NCBI RefSeq assembly: GCF_036231965.1
Contig: NZ_CP109499.1
Coordinates: 7,130,001-7,194,000 of the forward strand
Length of the DNA stretch: 64,000 nucleotides
DNA from: Streptomyces sp. NBC_01428
GTDB taxonomy: Bacteria > Actinomycetota > Actinomycetes > Streptomycetales > Streptomycetaceae
Direction: 5' to 3'
Part shown: one piece after another, positions 1 to 7,337 of the stretch
Position numbering within the stretch: position 1 is the stretch's first letter
Layout: every line of letters begins with the position of its first letter
Program-made: the position numbers and the translations under genes
Notes under the pieces: generated by a model
Database searches by the model: none
What the model was told of the DNA's origin: nothing
Seen by the model: the letters and a program-made list of their open reading frames with translations, nothing else

Positions 1-75
1 TTCGGCTTCGTGGGCACGCCGATCCACATCTCGGTGCGGGTGCGCGAGAAGCGCGGCGCCAACAAGAACAAGTAG
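1..75 (+). CDS. der: Ribosome-associated GTPase Der, C-terminal end only
   Basis: Only the last 24 residues and the stop codon are present. The visible tail contains GFVGTPIHISVRVREK followed by a Lys/Asn-rich end. This matches the C-terminal KH-like domain of Der (EngA), the double-GTPase protein that helps mature the 50S ribosomal subunit in the cytoplasm. The G domains lie outside the window and cannot be checked, so the name rests on the tail alone. A strong hairpin follows within 15 bases, so the der transcript very probably ends here. Confidence 0.75.
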   Translation, partial: FGFVGTPIHISVRVREKRGANKNK

Positions 76-86
76 CGTCCGGTGAC

Positions 87-128
87 ACGGGTGAGGGGCG
101 GCTCCAGAAGGAGCCGCCCCTCACCCGT
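87..128. terminator. Bidirectional terminator after der
   Basis: A perfect 19-bp inverted repeat (87-105 with 110-128) closes a four-base AGAA loop. It lies between der (plus strand) and the gene ending at 150 on the minus strand, so it can serve both convergent transcripts. There is no U-tract, as is usual in Streptomyces. Confidence 0.9.
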
Positions 129-149
129 TGTCGCCCGGAGAACCGTTTC

Positions 150-614
150 TCACAGCCCCCGACGCGGTGCCGGCGGCAGCGCGGCCGGGATGTGGTGCAT
201 CCCGGTGGCGTGCTGACGGCTGCCTGCCTGCCAGACGGCGGTCGCGCCCTGCCCGTTCTGCGCCGCGATCTGCCGCGCGGTGTGCGCCCCCGCGCTGTAC
301 GAGCTGTAGGAGTTGTACGAACTCGACGAGCTGTACGAGTTCGAGCCGCGGCCGAGGCCTCCGAACGCCGTGAAGTCCAGCTCCTCCTCGCCGTGCCGGT
401 CCCCGGGCAGCGTCCTGAATGAGCGGACCCACTCGGCGTAGAGCGCGTCGTAGATCGGCGTGGCCGAGGGGGCGTCCCGGACCGGTCGGGACGCCGCCAC
501 CTCTCTGCCGGAACGGAGCGGGAGAGGGGAACCGGTGGGGGGTACCGGGTGGAACGGCCGGGGGCTGGGGACGTCGTAGGTGTGCACGTACGTGCCAACG
601 ACCCCGCCGCTCAA
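150..614 (-). CDS. Unknown Ser/Tyr-rich protein
   Basis: A protein of up to 154 residues with no signal peptide, membrane segment or domain I recognise. The first half is Pro-rich and includes a more ordered stretch (IYDALYAEWVRSFRTLPGD) that looks like a short amphipathic helix. Residues 90-110 are a low-complexity Ser/Tyr/Asn run encoded by near-repeats of GAG-CTG-TAC-type triplets. The longest start is a TTG at 614 with no clear ribosome binding site; an in-frame GTG at 587 is an alternative. Codon use is typical of a real Streptomyces gene. It converges on der across the shared terminator. Function unknown. Confidence 0.6.
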   Translation of the reverse strand: MSGGVVGTYVHTYDVPSPRPFHPVPPTGSPLPLRSGREVAASRPVRDAPSATPIYDALYAEWVRSFRTLPGDRHGEEELDFTAFGGLGRGSNSYSSSSSYNSYSSYSAGAHTARQIAAQNGQGATAVWQAGSRQHATGMHHIPAALPPAPRRGL

Positions 615-856
615 CGGATGCGGTCCGACCGCTGATTTCGCAGGTCACCGGGAGTGAGTGGCGCTCGCGGGGGCGCGGGCGACCGCACGGACGACCGTCC
701 GCGCGGGGGCGCGCCCGTTCCCGCGCCCCCGGCCGCCGGTTCCCCGGCCCCTGGGCGCTTCGCGCAGCCGGATGCGCCCCGCCGGGCGTGGGGCCGCTCG
801 GCGGGGTCGGGGGCGCGCCGTCGCGGGGGAGCCGCGGGCATGCTTCCGCGGTCGGC

Positions 857-1630
857 TCAGGTGCCGGCCAGCGGCATCGTGGCCGCGACCAGCTGGCCGT
901 TGGCGGCCGCCTTGTCGAGTGCGTCGCGCAGCAGGTCCTCACGGGGCTGACGGCCGATCGAGCCGACCGGTGCCGCGAACAGCAGCACCTGCTGGTGCTT
1001 GTTGGCGGCCGCGCGCCAGCTCTCGGCGACCTGGAGGGCCTGGTGGGCCTGCCACCAGGCGACGGGGGAGCCGCCGCCGGTGCCCGGCTGGAGCACGGCG
1101 TGCAGCTGGCCCATGGCGAGCAGCACGGACCAGCCGTGCAGGACCGGCGGCACCGCGTTCAGTTCGGTCACCGGCATGAAGCCCTGCTCGATCAGCAGCG
1201 GAAGGAAGTCGTCGCCGATGTCGGTCGAGCCGGGGCGCACGATCGGCCCGGTCGGCTCGACGACGAGCGCCGGGTGCAGATCGCCGTTGAGCAGCACGAG
1301 TCCGCTGGTGACACCGAGTACGGCCTGCTCGGGTGCGCTGTCGGTGGGAGCGCCGTCGGGGTGGATGGAGCGGACGGCGCCCTGCAGTTGCTCCTCGGTG
1401 ACCTGCACGACCTGCGAGGGCAGGCAGGTGGCGTGGGCGAACGCGAGGACGGCGGTCTCGTCGCCGATGAACAGGACCGTGCTGGTGCGCTCCTGTTCCG
1501 AGTCGCCCGGGGTGCGGCACGACGTGCAGTCGTAGCTGCCGGGGGCGTTCTCTCCGGCGAGCAGCCGGTCGGCTTCTTCGTCGCCGATCTCGGCGCGTAC
1601 GTCGTCGCTGACGTCGAGCATGCGCGGCAC
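857..1630 (-). CDS. Conserved streptomycete protein, function unknown
   Basis: A 257-residue soluble protein. GTG at 1630 is chosen because GAGGAG lies five bases upstream; an ATG four codons in (1621) is the alternative. Near the N-terminus (about residues 34-37) there is a CTSC motif that could bind metal or act in redox. The rest is a mixed alpha/beta pattern with many short hydrophobic strands and no signal peptide or membrane helix. I do not recognise the family. It stands alone between the unknown gene downstream and the long rpf leader upstream. The 242 bases separating it from the gene ending at 150 hold no convincing ORF. Confidence 0.8.
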   Translation of the reverse strand: MPRMLDVSDDVRAEIGDEEADRLLAGENAPGSYDCTSCRTPGDSEQERTSTVLFIGDETAVLAFAHATCLPSQVVQVTEEQLQGAVRSIHPDGAPTDSAPEQAVLGVTSGLVLLNGDLHPALVVEPTGPIVRPGSTDIGDDFLPLLIEQGFMPVTELNAVPPVLHGWSVLLAMGQLHAVLQPGTGGGSPVAWWQAHQALQVAESWRAAANKHQQVLLFAAPVGSIGRQPREDLLRDALDKAAANGQLVAATMPLAGT

Positions 1631-1972
1631 GGTGGCTCCTCGGGATGCGGTGCGTGGCGGTGCCGGGGTGGCGCCCGGCCCATGAACCCGGGGGTTCCCG
1701 GCTCATGAAGATGACAACGGGCGATCTGTGGCCGGGGTCACGCTCAAGAGCGAACGGAATCGAACCAACCGACGCCCAGGGTGAGGTGGCGCCCGGAATC
1801 GGTCACTCCACGTCAACTTGTTGCCCTGCAGAGGAAGTTGAACGGGTGAAGTAGCTCACAGGCCGTCAGGGTGACAGGTCGACAAATCAGGAAATCACCC
1901 CATGAAGTGGGCGGCTGAAAATCGACGATACCCGCGGTAACGGGGAACTGGCCTCGAATGACAGGGAATTGG

Positions 1973-2002
1973 TTGATACCAGGGCGCCCCGCTCCCTAGA
2001 TT
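1973..2002 (+). promoter_or_regulatory. Probable housekeeping promoter of the first rpf gene
   Basis: TTGATA at 1973-1978 and TAGATT at 1997-2002 are separated by 18 bases, close to the vegetative consensus. Transcription would start near 2009 and leave a leader of about 170 bases before the ATG at 2182. The 551-base gene-free stretch 1631-2181 otherwise holds only the divergent start of the 857-1630 gene and this leader, in which GTCCGCCGG (about 2037) can pair with CCGGCGGAC (about 2091). Confidence 0.55.
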
Positions 2003-2181
2003 CCTCCGCCGTGTGCACAGAGCACCGCTCGGGTACGTCCGCCGGCCGATCACGGAAAGACCGCACGACCGCACGACAGCACGGCCTCCGGCGGACGGGG
2101 CGGAGCGCGACGACCGCGTCCTACGCGCGGCACGTCGCGCCCCTGCCTTGGGGGATCCCGGGTGTTCGGAGAGGGAAATAC

Positions 2182-2853
2182 ATGTCCGCATGTGCCGATA
2201 GCGCTCACGGCAACAGTTCCAAGGCCCGTACGCCGAACAAGGCGCGTACGACGGCGGTTCTCGCCGGGGCGGCACTGCTCGCCCCGCTCGGCGTGCTCGC
2301 CGCCACCGGCGACGCCGCCGCGGCCGACAGTGGAGTGTGGGACCGTATCGCCCAGTGCGAGAGCGGCGGCAACTGGCACATCAACACCGGCAACGGCTAC
2401 TACGGAGGGCTCCAGTTCTCCGCCGGCACCTGGCGCGCGTACGGCGGCACGGCCTACGCGCCGACCGCCGACCAGGCCTCCAGGAGCGCGCAGATCGCCG
2501 TCGCGAGCAAGGTCCAGAGCGCCCAGGGATGGGGGGCCTGGCCCACCTGCTCGGCCCGCGCGGGCGCCTACGGAGGCGCACCCGCCTCCTCGGCCGGGGG
2601 CACGGCCACGAAGTCGACACCGAAGCCGACACCGAAGTCGGCCCCCGCGAAGGCCGCGAAGGCGCCGGAGCGCCCCGCGGCCCACACCAACCGCAGTGCG
2701 TCCCGCGGTGACTACACCGTCCGTGAGGGCGACACCCTGAGTGTCATCGCCGCTCGGCACGGGACCACCTGGCGGAAGATCTACGCCGCCAACGAGGCCG
2801 TCATCGGCGGCGATCCCGACCTGATCGTGCCCGGACAGCGCCTCGACATCTGA
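2182..2853 (+). CDS. Secreted resuscitation-promoting factor (Rpf domain plus LysM)
   Basis: A 223-residue secreted muralytic enzyme that would cleave peptidoglycan glycan strands during spore germination and growth. Residues 20-48 form a signal peptide ending near ADAAAA-DS. The Rpf transglycosylase-like domain spans about 50-130 and carries the family catalytic glutamate at position 60 (AQCESGGNW) and the paired cysteines (C59 and the one in WPTCSA). A Thr/Pro/Lys-rich linker follows, then a C-terminal LysM module (about 176-223: YTVREGDTLSVIAARHG) for cell-wall binding. The ATG at 2182 follows GGAGAGGGAAATAC. A longer frame opening at 1969 only adds non-conserved leader. The next gene is a second Rpf/LysM protein, so the two probably share substrates. 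RpfA-like architecture; exact paralogue not assigned. Confidence 0.92.
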   Translation: MSACADSAHGNSSKARTPNKARTTAVLAGAALLAPLGVLAATGDAAAADSGVWDRIAQCESGGNWHINTGNGYYGGLQFSAGTWRAYGGTAYAPTADQASRSAQIAVASKVQSAQGWGAWPTCSARAGAYGGAPASSAGGTATKSTPKPTPKSAPAKAAKAPERPAAHTNRSASRGDYTVREGDTLSVIAARHGTTWRKIYAANEAVIGGDPDLIVPGQRLDI

Positions 2854-2878
2854 GGCCTGCTCCCGCACGCCGTGTGAC

Positions 2879-2912
2879 GGGCCCCGCCCGGTCGTCCGAC
2901 CGGGTGGGGCCC
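2879..2912 (+). terminator. Terminator after first rpf gene
   Basis: A 15-bp GC-rich stem with one G-U pair (2879-2893 with 2898-2912) and a four-base loop, 25 bases after the stop. It isolates the first rpf gene from the second, which has its own start signals. Confidence 0.8.
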
Positions 2913-2957
2913 TGGGCGTGCCGGGCGCGGCTGGGCGGGCCCGCCGGGCGGGCTGCT

Positions 2958-2963
2958 TAGCGT
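2958..2963 (+). promoter_or_regulatory. -10 element for a leaderless rpf mRNA
   Basis: TAGCGT lies six bases before the ATG at 2970. That spacing puts the transcription start on or next to the start codon, and no ribosome binding site is present. No good -35 is visible. Confidence 0.5.
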
Positions 2964-2969
2964 GGCCCG

Positions 2970-3683
2970 ATGTCTCCCATGTCGAACAGGTGCACCCCGC
3001 CGACCTCCAGGACCGCGCCCGCGCCCGGACCGCTCAGCGGGCCCGCCCGGTACGCGGCCGCGACCGCCCTCGCCGCCGCCGTACTGGCCACCGTGGTCCC
3101 CCAGGACGCGGTCGCCGCACCGGCGCCCCCACGGCCAGGAGCCCGGACCGCGGGCGTCTCGTACGCGTGCGCGGCCGACGGCTGGCCCTGGGGCTGTCTC
3201 GCCGACTGCGAGAGCAGCGGCCGCTGGAACGCGAACACCGGCAACGGCTTCTACGGCGGGCTCCAGTTCTGGCAGCCGACCTGGAAGGAGTTCGGGGGGC
3301 TCGTCTACGCCCCGCGGGCCGATCTCGCCACCCGCGCCGAGCAGATCAAGGTCGCCGAGAAGGTACTGGCCGTCCAGGGGTGGGGGGCCTGGCCCGCCTG
3401 TTCCAAGAAGTACAAACTGCGGGGCCGCGCACACATCGTGAAGAACGGCGACACGCTCTCCTCCATCGCCCGCAAGTACCGGATCAAGGGCGGCTGGCAG
3501 GCGCTCTACCAGGCCAACAAGAAGATGATCGGCGCCAGTCCGGACAAGCTGAACCCGGGCACGCTGCTCACGCTCCCGAAGGCGGGGAGCAGCACGCGCG
3601 TCCTGGACCCGGCCGGGTTCGGGCCGCCCGTCGCCTCCGCCGGTGCGGGCTCCCGGGGGTCCACTCGGCCGCCTCTCCGCTGA
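2970..3683 (+). CDS. Second secreted Rpf/LysM muralytic protein
   Basis: A 237-residue secreted protein with the same plan as its neighbour. Residues 25-50 form a signal peptide. The Rpf domain runs from about 64 to 148, with the catalytic glutamate at 81 (ADCESSGRW) and extra cysteines at 67, 76 and 80 that could form a second disulfide. A LysM repeat covers about 154-203 (HIVKNGDTLSSIARKY). Unlike most Rpf proteins, it continues for about 35 Pro/Gly/Ser-rich residues after LysM. The ATG at 2970 is supported by a -10 element placed for leaderless transcription; an ATG three codons later is possible. It lies about 115 bases downstream of the first rpf gene behind a terminator, so the two are separate units with probably overlapping roles in wall remodelling. 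Confidence 0.9.
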   Translation: MSPMSNRCTPPTSRTAPAPGPLSGPARYAAATALAAAVLATVVPQDAVAAPAPPRPGARTAGVSYACAADGWPWGCLADCESSGRWNANTGNGFYGGLQFWQPTWKEFGGLVYAPRADLATRAEQIKVAEKVLAVQGWGAWPACSKKYKLRGRAHIVKNGDTLSSIARKYRIKGGWQALYQANKKMIGASPDKLNPGTLLTLPKAGSSTRVLDPAGFGPPVASAGAGSRGSTRPPLR

Positions 3684-3992
3684 ACACGACCGCGCCCGGG
3701 CCCGGTTCGAGCGGCGCCGGGCGCGGCCGGGCGTCCAGGGCGGGGGCGAGGCCGGCCCCTGCCGGCTCCGGGTTCCCGGCGACGGCCGGCGAGCCGAACA
3801 CGGCCCGGTGGTCCTAGGCGCCGGGCACCGGACCCGCTTCGGGATCCCGCGGCTCGGCCCCCGCCGTCGACCCGCATGAGCCTCGCCCCCTCGCCCCCTT
3901 CGTCCCTCAAGGTCCCGTACCGGGGGCGTTCTGCCCGCGGACCGCCACCCCTCGATCACCGGAGGGGCCGGACTCTTGGCAGACTCGGGGGC
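3684..3992. other. Gene-free gap after the second rpf gene
   Basis: 309 bases of very GC-rich sequence. Open frames on both strands here are short, Arg/Pro/Ala-rich and without start signals. Near the right end, CAGACT (3980-3985) sits seven bases before the next ATG and may be its -10 element. No strong terminator hairpin is visible. Confidence 0.6.
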
Positions 3993-4994
3993 ATGTTGGA
4001 GACCTCCGCGCGGCTGCTGAGGCTGCTGTCGCTGTTGCAGGCCCACCGGGAGTGGTCGGGCGCGGACCTGGCGGGACGGCTGGGCGTCACCCCGCGCACC
4101 GTCCGCCGCGACGTGGACCGCCTCCGCGAGCTGGGCTACCCCGTCCACGCCAGCCCCGGCACCGGCGGCGGCTACCAGCTCGGCGCCGGCGCGGAACTGC
4201 CCCCGCTGCTCCTGGACGACGACGAGGCGGTCGCCGTGGCCGTCGGACTGCGCACGGCCGCGGGGCAGGGCATCGAGGGCATCGGGGAGGCCTCCGTCCG
4301 GGCGCTCGCCAAGCTGGAGCAGGTCCTGCCGAACCGGCTGCGCCGCCGCGTCGGGGCCCTGAACTCCTTCACGGTGCCGATGCTGCGCGGCCCCGAGCCG
4401 TCCGCCGTCGACCCGGGCGTCCTCACCGACCTGGCCAACGCCTGCCGCGACAGCGAGCGGCTCCGGTTCGAGTACCGCGACCACGGGGGCTCCTCGACGC
4501 GCCGCACCGTCGAGCCGTACCGGCTGGTGTGCACCGAGCGCCGCTGGTACCTGGTCGCCTGGGACGTCGAGCGGGACGACTGGCGTACGTTCCGCGCGGA
4601 CCGCATCACGCCCAGGCCGCCGCACGGACCGCGCTTCCCGCCCCGCACACCGCCGGCGGAGGACCTGGCCGCGTACGTCTCCCGGGGCGTCTCCACGCGT
4701 GCGTACGCCACGCACGCCGTGGTCCGGCTGCTGGTGCCCCTGGAGCGGGCCACCGAGCGGATCTCGCCCTCGGCCGGGACGCTGGAGGCCGAAGGGGAGG
4801 CGAGCTGCCTGCTGCGCACGGGGGCGGCGAACCTCGACGTGATGGTCATTCACGTGATGCTGATGGGCTTCGAGTTCGAGATCGTCGAGCCCGCGGAGCT
4901 CACCGGGTCGATCAGGACGGCCAGGGACCGGCTGTCCCGCGCGCTGGAGCGGGCCGAGCCAGGAGGGCCCGCGGCCCCGCCTCCCGCGCTCTAG
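3993..4994 (+). CDS. WYL-domain transcriptional regulator
   Basis: A 333-residue cytoplasmic regulator of the YafY/DeoR-like WYL family. Residues 1-60 form a winged helix-turn-helix (LAGRLGVTPRTVRRDVDRL). The middle of the protein carries the WYL ligand-sensing domain, with YRLVCTERRWYLVAWD (about 178-194) and a downstream Arg/Asp-rich segment, then a WYL C-terminal dimerisation region. Such proteins usually sense nucleic acids or small ligands and repress or activate neighbours. The ATG at 3993 has no ribosome binding site but CAGACT lies seven bases upstream, so the mRNA may be leaderless. In-frame codons back to 3876 are not conserved-looking. It appears monocistronic and its target is not evident. 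Confidence 0.9.
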   Translation: MLETSARLLRLLSLLQAHREWSGADLAGRLGVTPRTVRRDVDRLRELGYPVHASPGTGGGYQLGAGAELPPLLLDDDEAVAVAVGLRTAAGQGIEGIGEASVRALAKLEQVLPNRLRRRVGALNSFTVPMLRGPEPSAVDPGVLTDLANACRDSERLRFEYRDHGGSSTRRTVEPYRLVCTERRWYLVAWDVERDDWRTFRADRITPRPPHGPRFPPRTPPAEDLAAYVSRGVSTRAYATHAVVRLLVPLERATERISPSAGTLEAEGEASCLLRTGAANLDVMVIHVMLMGFEFEIVEPAELTGSIRTARDRLSRALERAEPGGPAAPPPAL

Positions 4995-5349
4995 CGGATG
5001 ATCGGCGGCACCGAGAGAACAGGCGGGGGTTCTGTGTCGGAACCGTGTATTTCCTATGCCGTGTCAGCTGTCGCTGTGGCCGGCGGAATCGGCGGGACGG
5101 GAATGGAAACACAGCGGCCGAACGTATGCGCGCGCACATTCCGCGAGGTTATTCGGGAAGCGCCGGTGATGGCTCCGAATTGCGTTCGAAGGTGTTCGGA
5201 ACACGGTGCGTGATCCTCGTGCGCGGGACGGAGTTCCGCCGAAACACGTGTCGCGATCCTGTGACAGAGATGTGACCGGCGGGGGACGAGTGACGCATGG
5301 TGGTCGCCCGGGCTTCCACCGCCGGGTCGCGGAGCCTAACGTGGCGGTC
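4995..5349. other. Gene-free gap before the I78 inhibitor gene
   Basis: 355 bases with lower GC than its surroundings between about 5010 and 5220. It contains only short frames with no recognisable protein. The right end carries a -10-like TAACGT for the next gene. Confidence 0.55.
5337..5342 (+). promoter_or_regulatory. -10 element for leaderless I78 inhibitor mRNA
   Basis: TAACGT lies seven bases before the ATG at 5350 and no ribosome binding site precedes that ATG. Confidence 0.5.
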
Positions 5350-5565
5350 ATGGCACCCATTCACCCTTCGCGTCCAGAGCCGCAGGACAGTCCGGAGAGC
5401 TATGTCGGACTGGAGGTGAGCCGTGCCGAGGAGCGCGCGCGGGAGCACGGCTGGACCTCGGTGCGCTCGCTGCCCCCCGGCGCGATCATCACCATGGAGT
5501 ACCTCGTGGGACGGCTGAACTTCGAGGTCAGAGACGGCACCGTGGCCCGCTGCTGGAAGGGCTGA
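5350..5565 (+). CDS. I78-family peptidase inhibitor-like protein
   Basis: A 71-residue protein matching the small I78 inhibitor fold. It has a central helix region (EERAREHGWTSVRSLPPG) followed by a strand pair (TMEYLVGRLNFEV) and ends in a short basic tail after the strand RDGTVARCW. Members inhibit serine proteases through an exposed loop. No signal peptide is visible, so it may act inside the cell or be released by another route. The ATG at 5350 was chosen over upstream codons (to 5206) because similarity to the fold begins here and a -10 element lies seven bases upstream. It is monocistronic and closed by a strong terminator. The window also encodes two streptogrisin-like proteases 10-13 kb away, but any link is speculative. 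Confidence 0.75.
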   Translation: MAPIHPSRPEPQDSPESYVGLEVSRAEERAREHGWTSVRSLPPGAIITMEYLVGRLNFEVRDGTVARCWKG

Positions 5566-5628
5566 GCCCCCCGGAGCGGTCGGGTTCGAGACCCCTTCCG
5601 CGGGACGGACGAGGCGGCCACCGGACGT

Positions 5629-5665
5629 GCGAAGGCCCCCGGCTCGATGAGCCGGGGGCCTTCGC
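5629..5665. terminator. Bidirectional terminator
   Basis: A perfect 17-bp stem (5629-5645 with 5649-5665) and a three-base GAT loop between the convergent I78 and PAP2 genes. Confidence 0.92.
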
Positions 5666-5703
5666 GGTGCGGGGAGAGGCTGTGCGTACCGGCCCCGCAG
5701 TCC

Positions 5704-6741
5704 TCAGCCGCCCGTCAGGGGACGGGCCGAGGTGGTCGTCGTCGCCGTGCGGGCCACCCGGTCGGCGTGCGGTGGCCGACGGCTGCCCGCCGGGGTGACG
5801 GGGGTGCGCTCCGAGCGGGCGGTGTGCGGGCCCGGAGCCAGGTAGACGGGGGCTCTGGCCGGGGCCGGGCGCGAGGTGGCGGCGCCGCGGGCCGGCATCT
5901 CTCCGCCGTCCGCGGGGGAGGGCTGCGTGGCCATGACCGGCGCGCCGACCGGCGCGGGTGCCGGAGCGGGCGCGGTACCGCCGCGACGGGAGCGCACGAT
6001 GTCGCGGAGCGTGAAGATCCAGGCCTCGGCCCGGGCGATCAGCGGCTCGAACCAGGGCAGTGCCAGCAGGATCAGCAGACCGGCGGCCCAGCCCAGCAGG
6101 ACATCGCTCAGCCAGTGCGTACCGAGGTACACGGTGGTGAGGCCGACACCGAGGGAGGTCACGGCGGACAGGGCGGAGAGCCAGCGTCTGGCCCTCGGGG
6201 TCGACGCCAGATACGCCAGGATTCCCCAGGTCACGACGGCGTTCGCGGTGTGGCCGGAGGGAAATATATCGCCGCCCAGACCCATCTCGTTCGAGCCGAT
6301 CGTGATGGCGTAGTGCGGGCCGAGACGGCCCATACCGAGCTTGGCGGCGCCGACCGTGATGTTGAGCAGCAGCAGGGAGGCGCCCAGCGTGAGCAGCGGG
6401 CGCAGGGTGTGCTGCCGCCAGGAGCGCCAGCCGAGCCAGGCCGTGACCATCACGGCGGTAGGGCCGCGCTGGCCCAGCACCACGTAGTAGTCGAGGAAGG
6501 CGTGGATCTCCGGCCACTGCTGGTAGGGCCGGAAGAACATGACCTGCCAGTCGAACCGGACCAGCCACGACGTGATCGAGACGGCCCACACGATGGCCAG
6601 GTAGAAGGCCAGGGTCGCCGCGAAGAGCACGACCCTGTGCCGACTCATTCTGGAGACATCGATGTGGGCCGGCCGTTCCGGCTCACGGTCGAGCCGGGCG
6701 AAGACCCGGTCCAGACGGGTGAGGTTTCGTTCGGTACGCAC
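5704..6741 (-). CDS. PAP2-family membrane phosphatase
   Basis: A 345-residue integral membrane enzyme of the phosphatidic acid phosphatase type 2 superfamily, probably acting on a lipid phosphate or undecaprenyl pyrophosphate at the outer face of the membrane. Five to six hydrophobic segments are visible. The three PAP2 motifs occur in order: KLGMGRLGP, PSGHTANAV, and GTHWLSDVLLGW, the last with the catalytic His and Asp. The C-terminal 90 residues are Pro/Ala-rich and disordered. GTG at 6741 is preferred because TAACGT sits seven bases upstream on the same strand, the layout of a leaderless mRNA. An in-frame ATG at 6843 would add 34 residues of unlikely sequence. It converges with the I78 gene. 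Confidence 0.88.
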   Translation of the reverse strand: MRTERNLTRLDRVFARLDREPERPAHIDVSRMSRHRVVLFAATLAFYLAIVWAVSITSWLVRFDWQVMFFRPYQQWPEIHAFLDYYVVLGQRGPTAVMVTAWLGWRSWRQHTLRPLLTLGASLLLLNITVGAAKLGMGRLGPHYAITIGSNEMGLGGDIFPSGHTANAVVTWGILAYLASTPRARRWLSALSAVTSLGVGLTTVYLGTHWLSDVLLGWAAGLLILLALPWFEPLIARAEAWIFTLRDIVRSRRGGTAPAPAPAPVGAPVMATQPSPADGGEMPARGAATSRPAPARAPVYLAPGPHTARSERTPVTPAGSRRPPHADRVARTATTTTSARPLTGG

Positions 6742-6748
6742 CCAATCG

Positions 6749-6754
6749 ACGTTA
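6749..6754 (-). promoter_or_regulatory. -10 element for leaderless PAP2 mRNA
   Basis: On the minus strand TAACGT is followed by seven bases and then the GTG at 6741. No Shine-Dalgarno sequence is present. Confidence 0.5.
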
Positions 6755-7337
6755 CAGCGAGTGAGCTGCGTTCCAGGCCGATTCACTCGCTTTGTGATGA
6801 CGATGTGATGTGGGATTCCTCTCAGGATCATGTTCATTTCCAATGAATCTCTAATCCGTGGAGTGCGGAGCCTTCAATTCCTTTGGTCATCGGCGGCTGC
6901 GGTTATATAGCGCTTATGTATTCGTTCACCGAATGATGGCGCGGAATTACCCGTGCGCTCACCGACCGCACACGGGTGGCCGGGCCGCCGCCCACAGCGG
7001 TCCCGGGCCCTTCGTCGCAGGTCGGCGGACCCGCGACGCCGCCGCCGTACCCCGTGGACCGGCATCGACCTGGATGGACGCACCCGGTCGGGTCCGGGCC
7101 CCGGAAGGCCGGCATCGAACGGGTCCCGTCTGCCCCGATGAGCGTGGCGTACGCCACACGGGCCCCGGAAGAACGTGAGAGGTCCGCCACGTGTCATCCA
7201 CGGGAACTCGCGTACGCTGACGCCTCACTCGCCTTTGTTGCGTGGGCCCGGGATTCCCGCTCTCCGGGCCGCAACCCCCAGGGAGTCCCCACCCTGGCGG
7301 ATCCGCCGAACGCGAGGGAACCTCTGGAGGTACGTAC
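6755..7337 (+). other. Long intergenic region and leader before the DHA2 exporter
   Basis: About 580 bases without a convincing gene. The last 150 bases look like a structured mRNA leader. A mini-ORF starts at GTG 7191 (MSSTGTRVR then stop). It is followed by CCAGGG/CCCTGG (about 7278-7297) and a GGCGG-AT-CCGCC hairpin (about 7299-7310) just before CTCTGGAGG, the ribosome binding site of the exporter gene. This layout would suit attenuation, but nothing here proves it. Open frames across 6858-7240 are Arg/Pro/Gly-rich shadows. Confidence 0.4.

Noticed and set aside
2003..2181. Cyclic di-AMP (ydaO-type) riboswitch before the first rpf gene
   Set aside because: The diagnostic conserved blocks of the ydaO RNA are not visible, although rpfA homologues elsewhere can carry it. 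Only a GC-rich long-range stem is seen.
4998..5213. Small ORFs in the gap after the WYL regulator
   Set aside because: No ribosome binding site, no recognisable protein and poor codon use.
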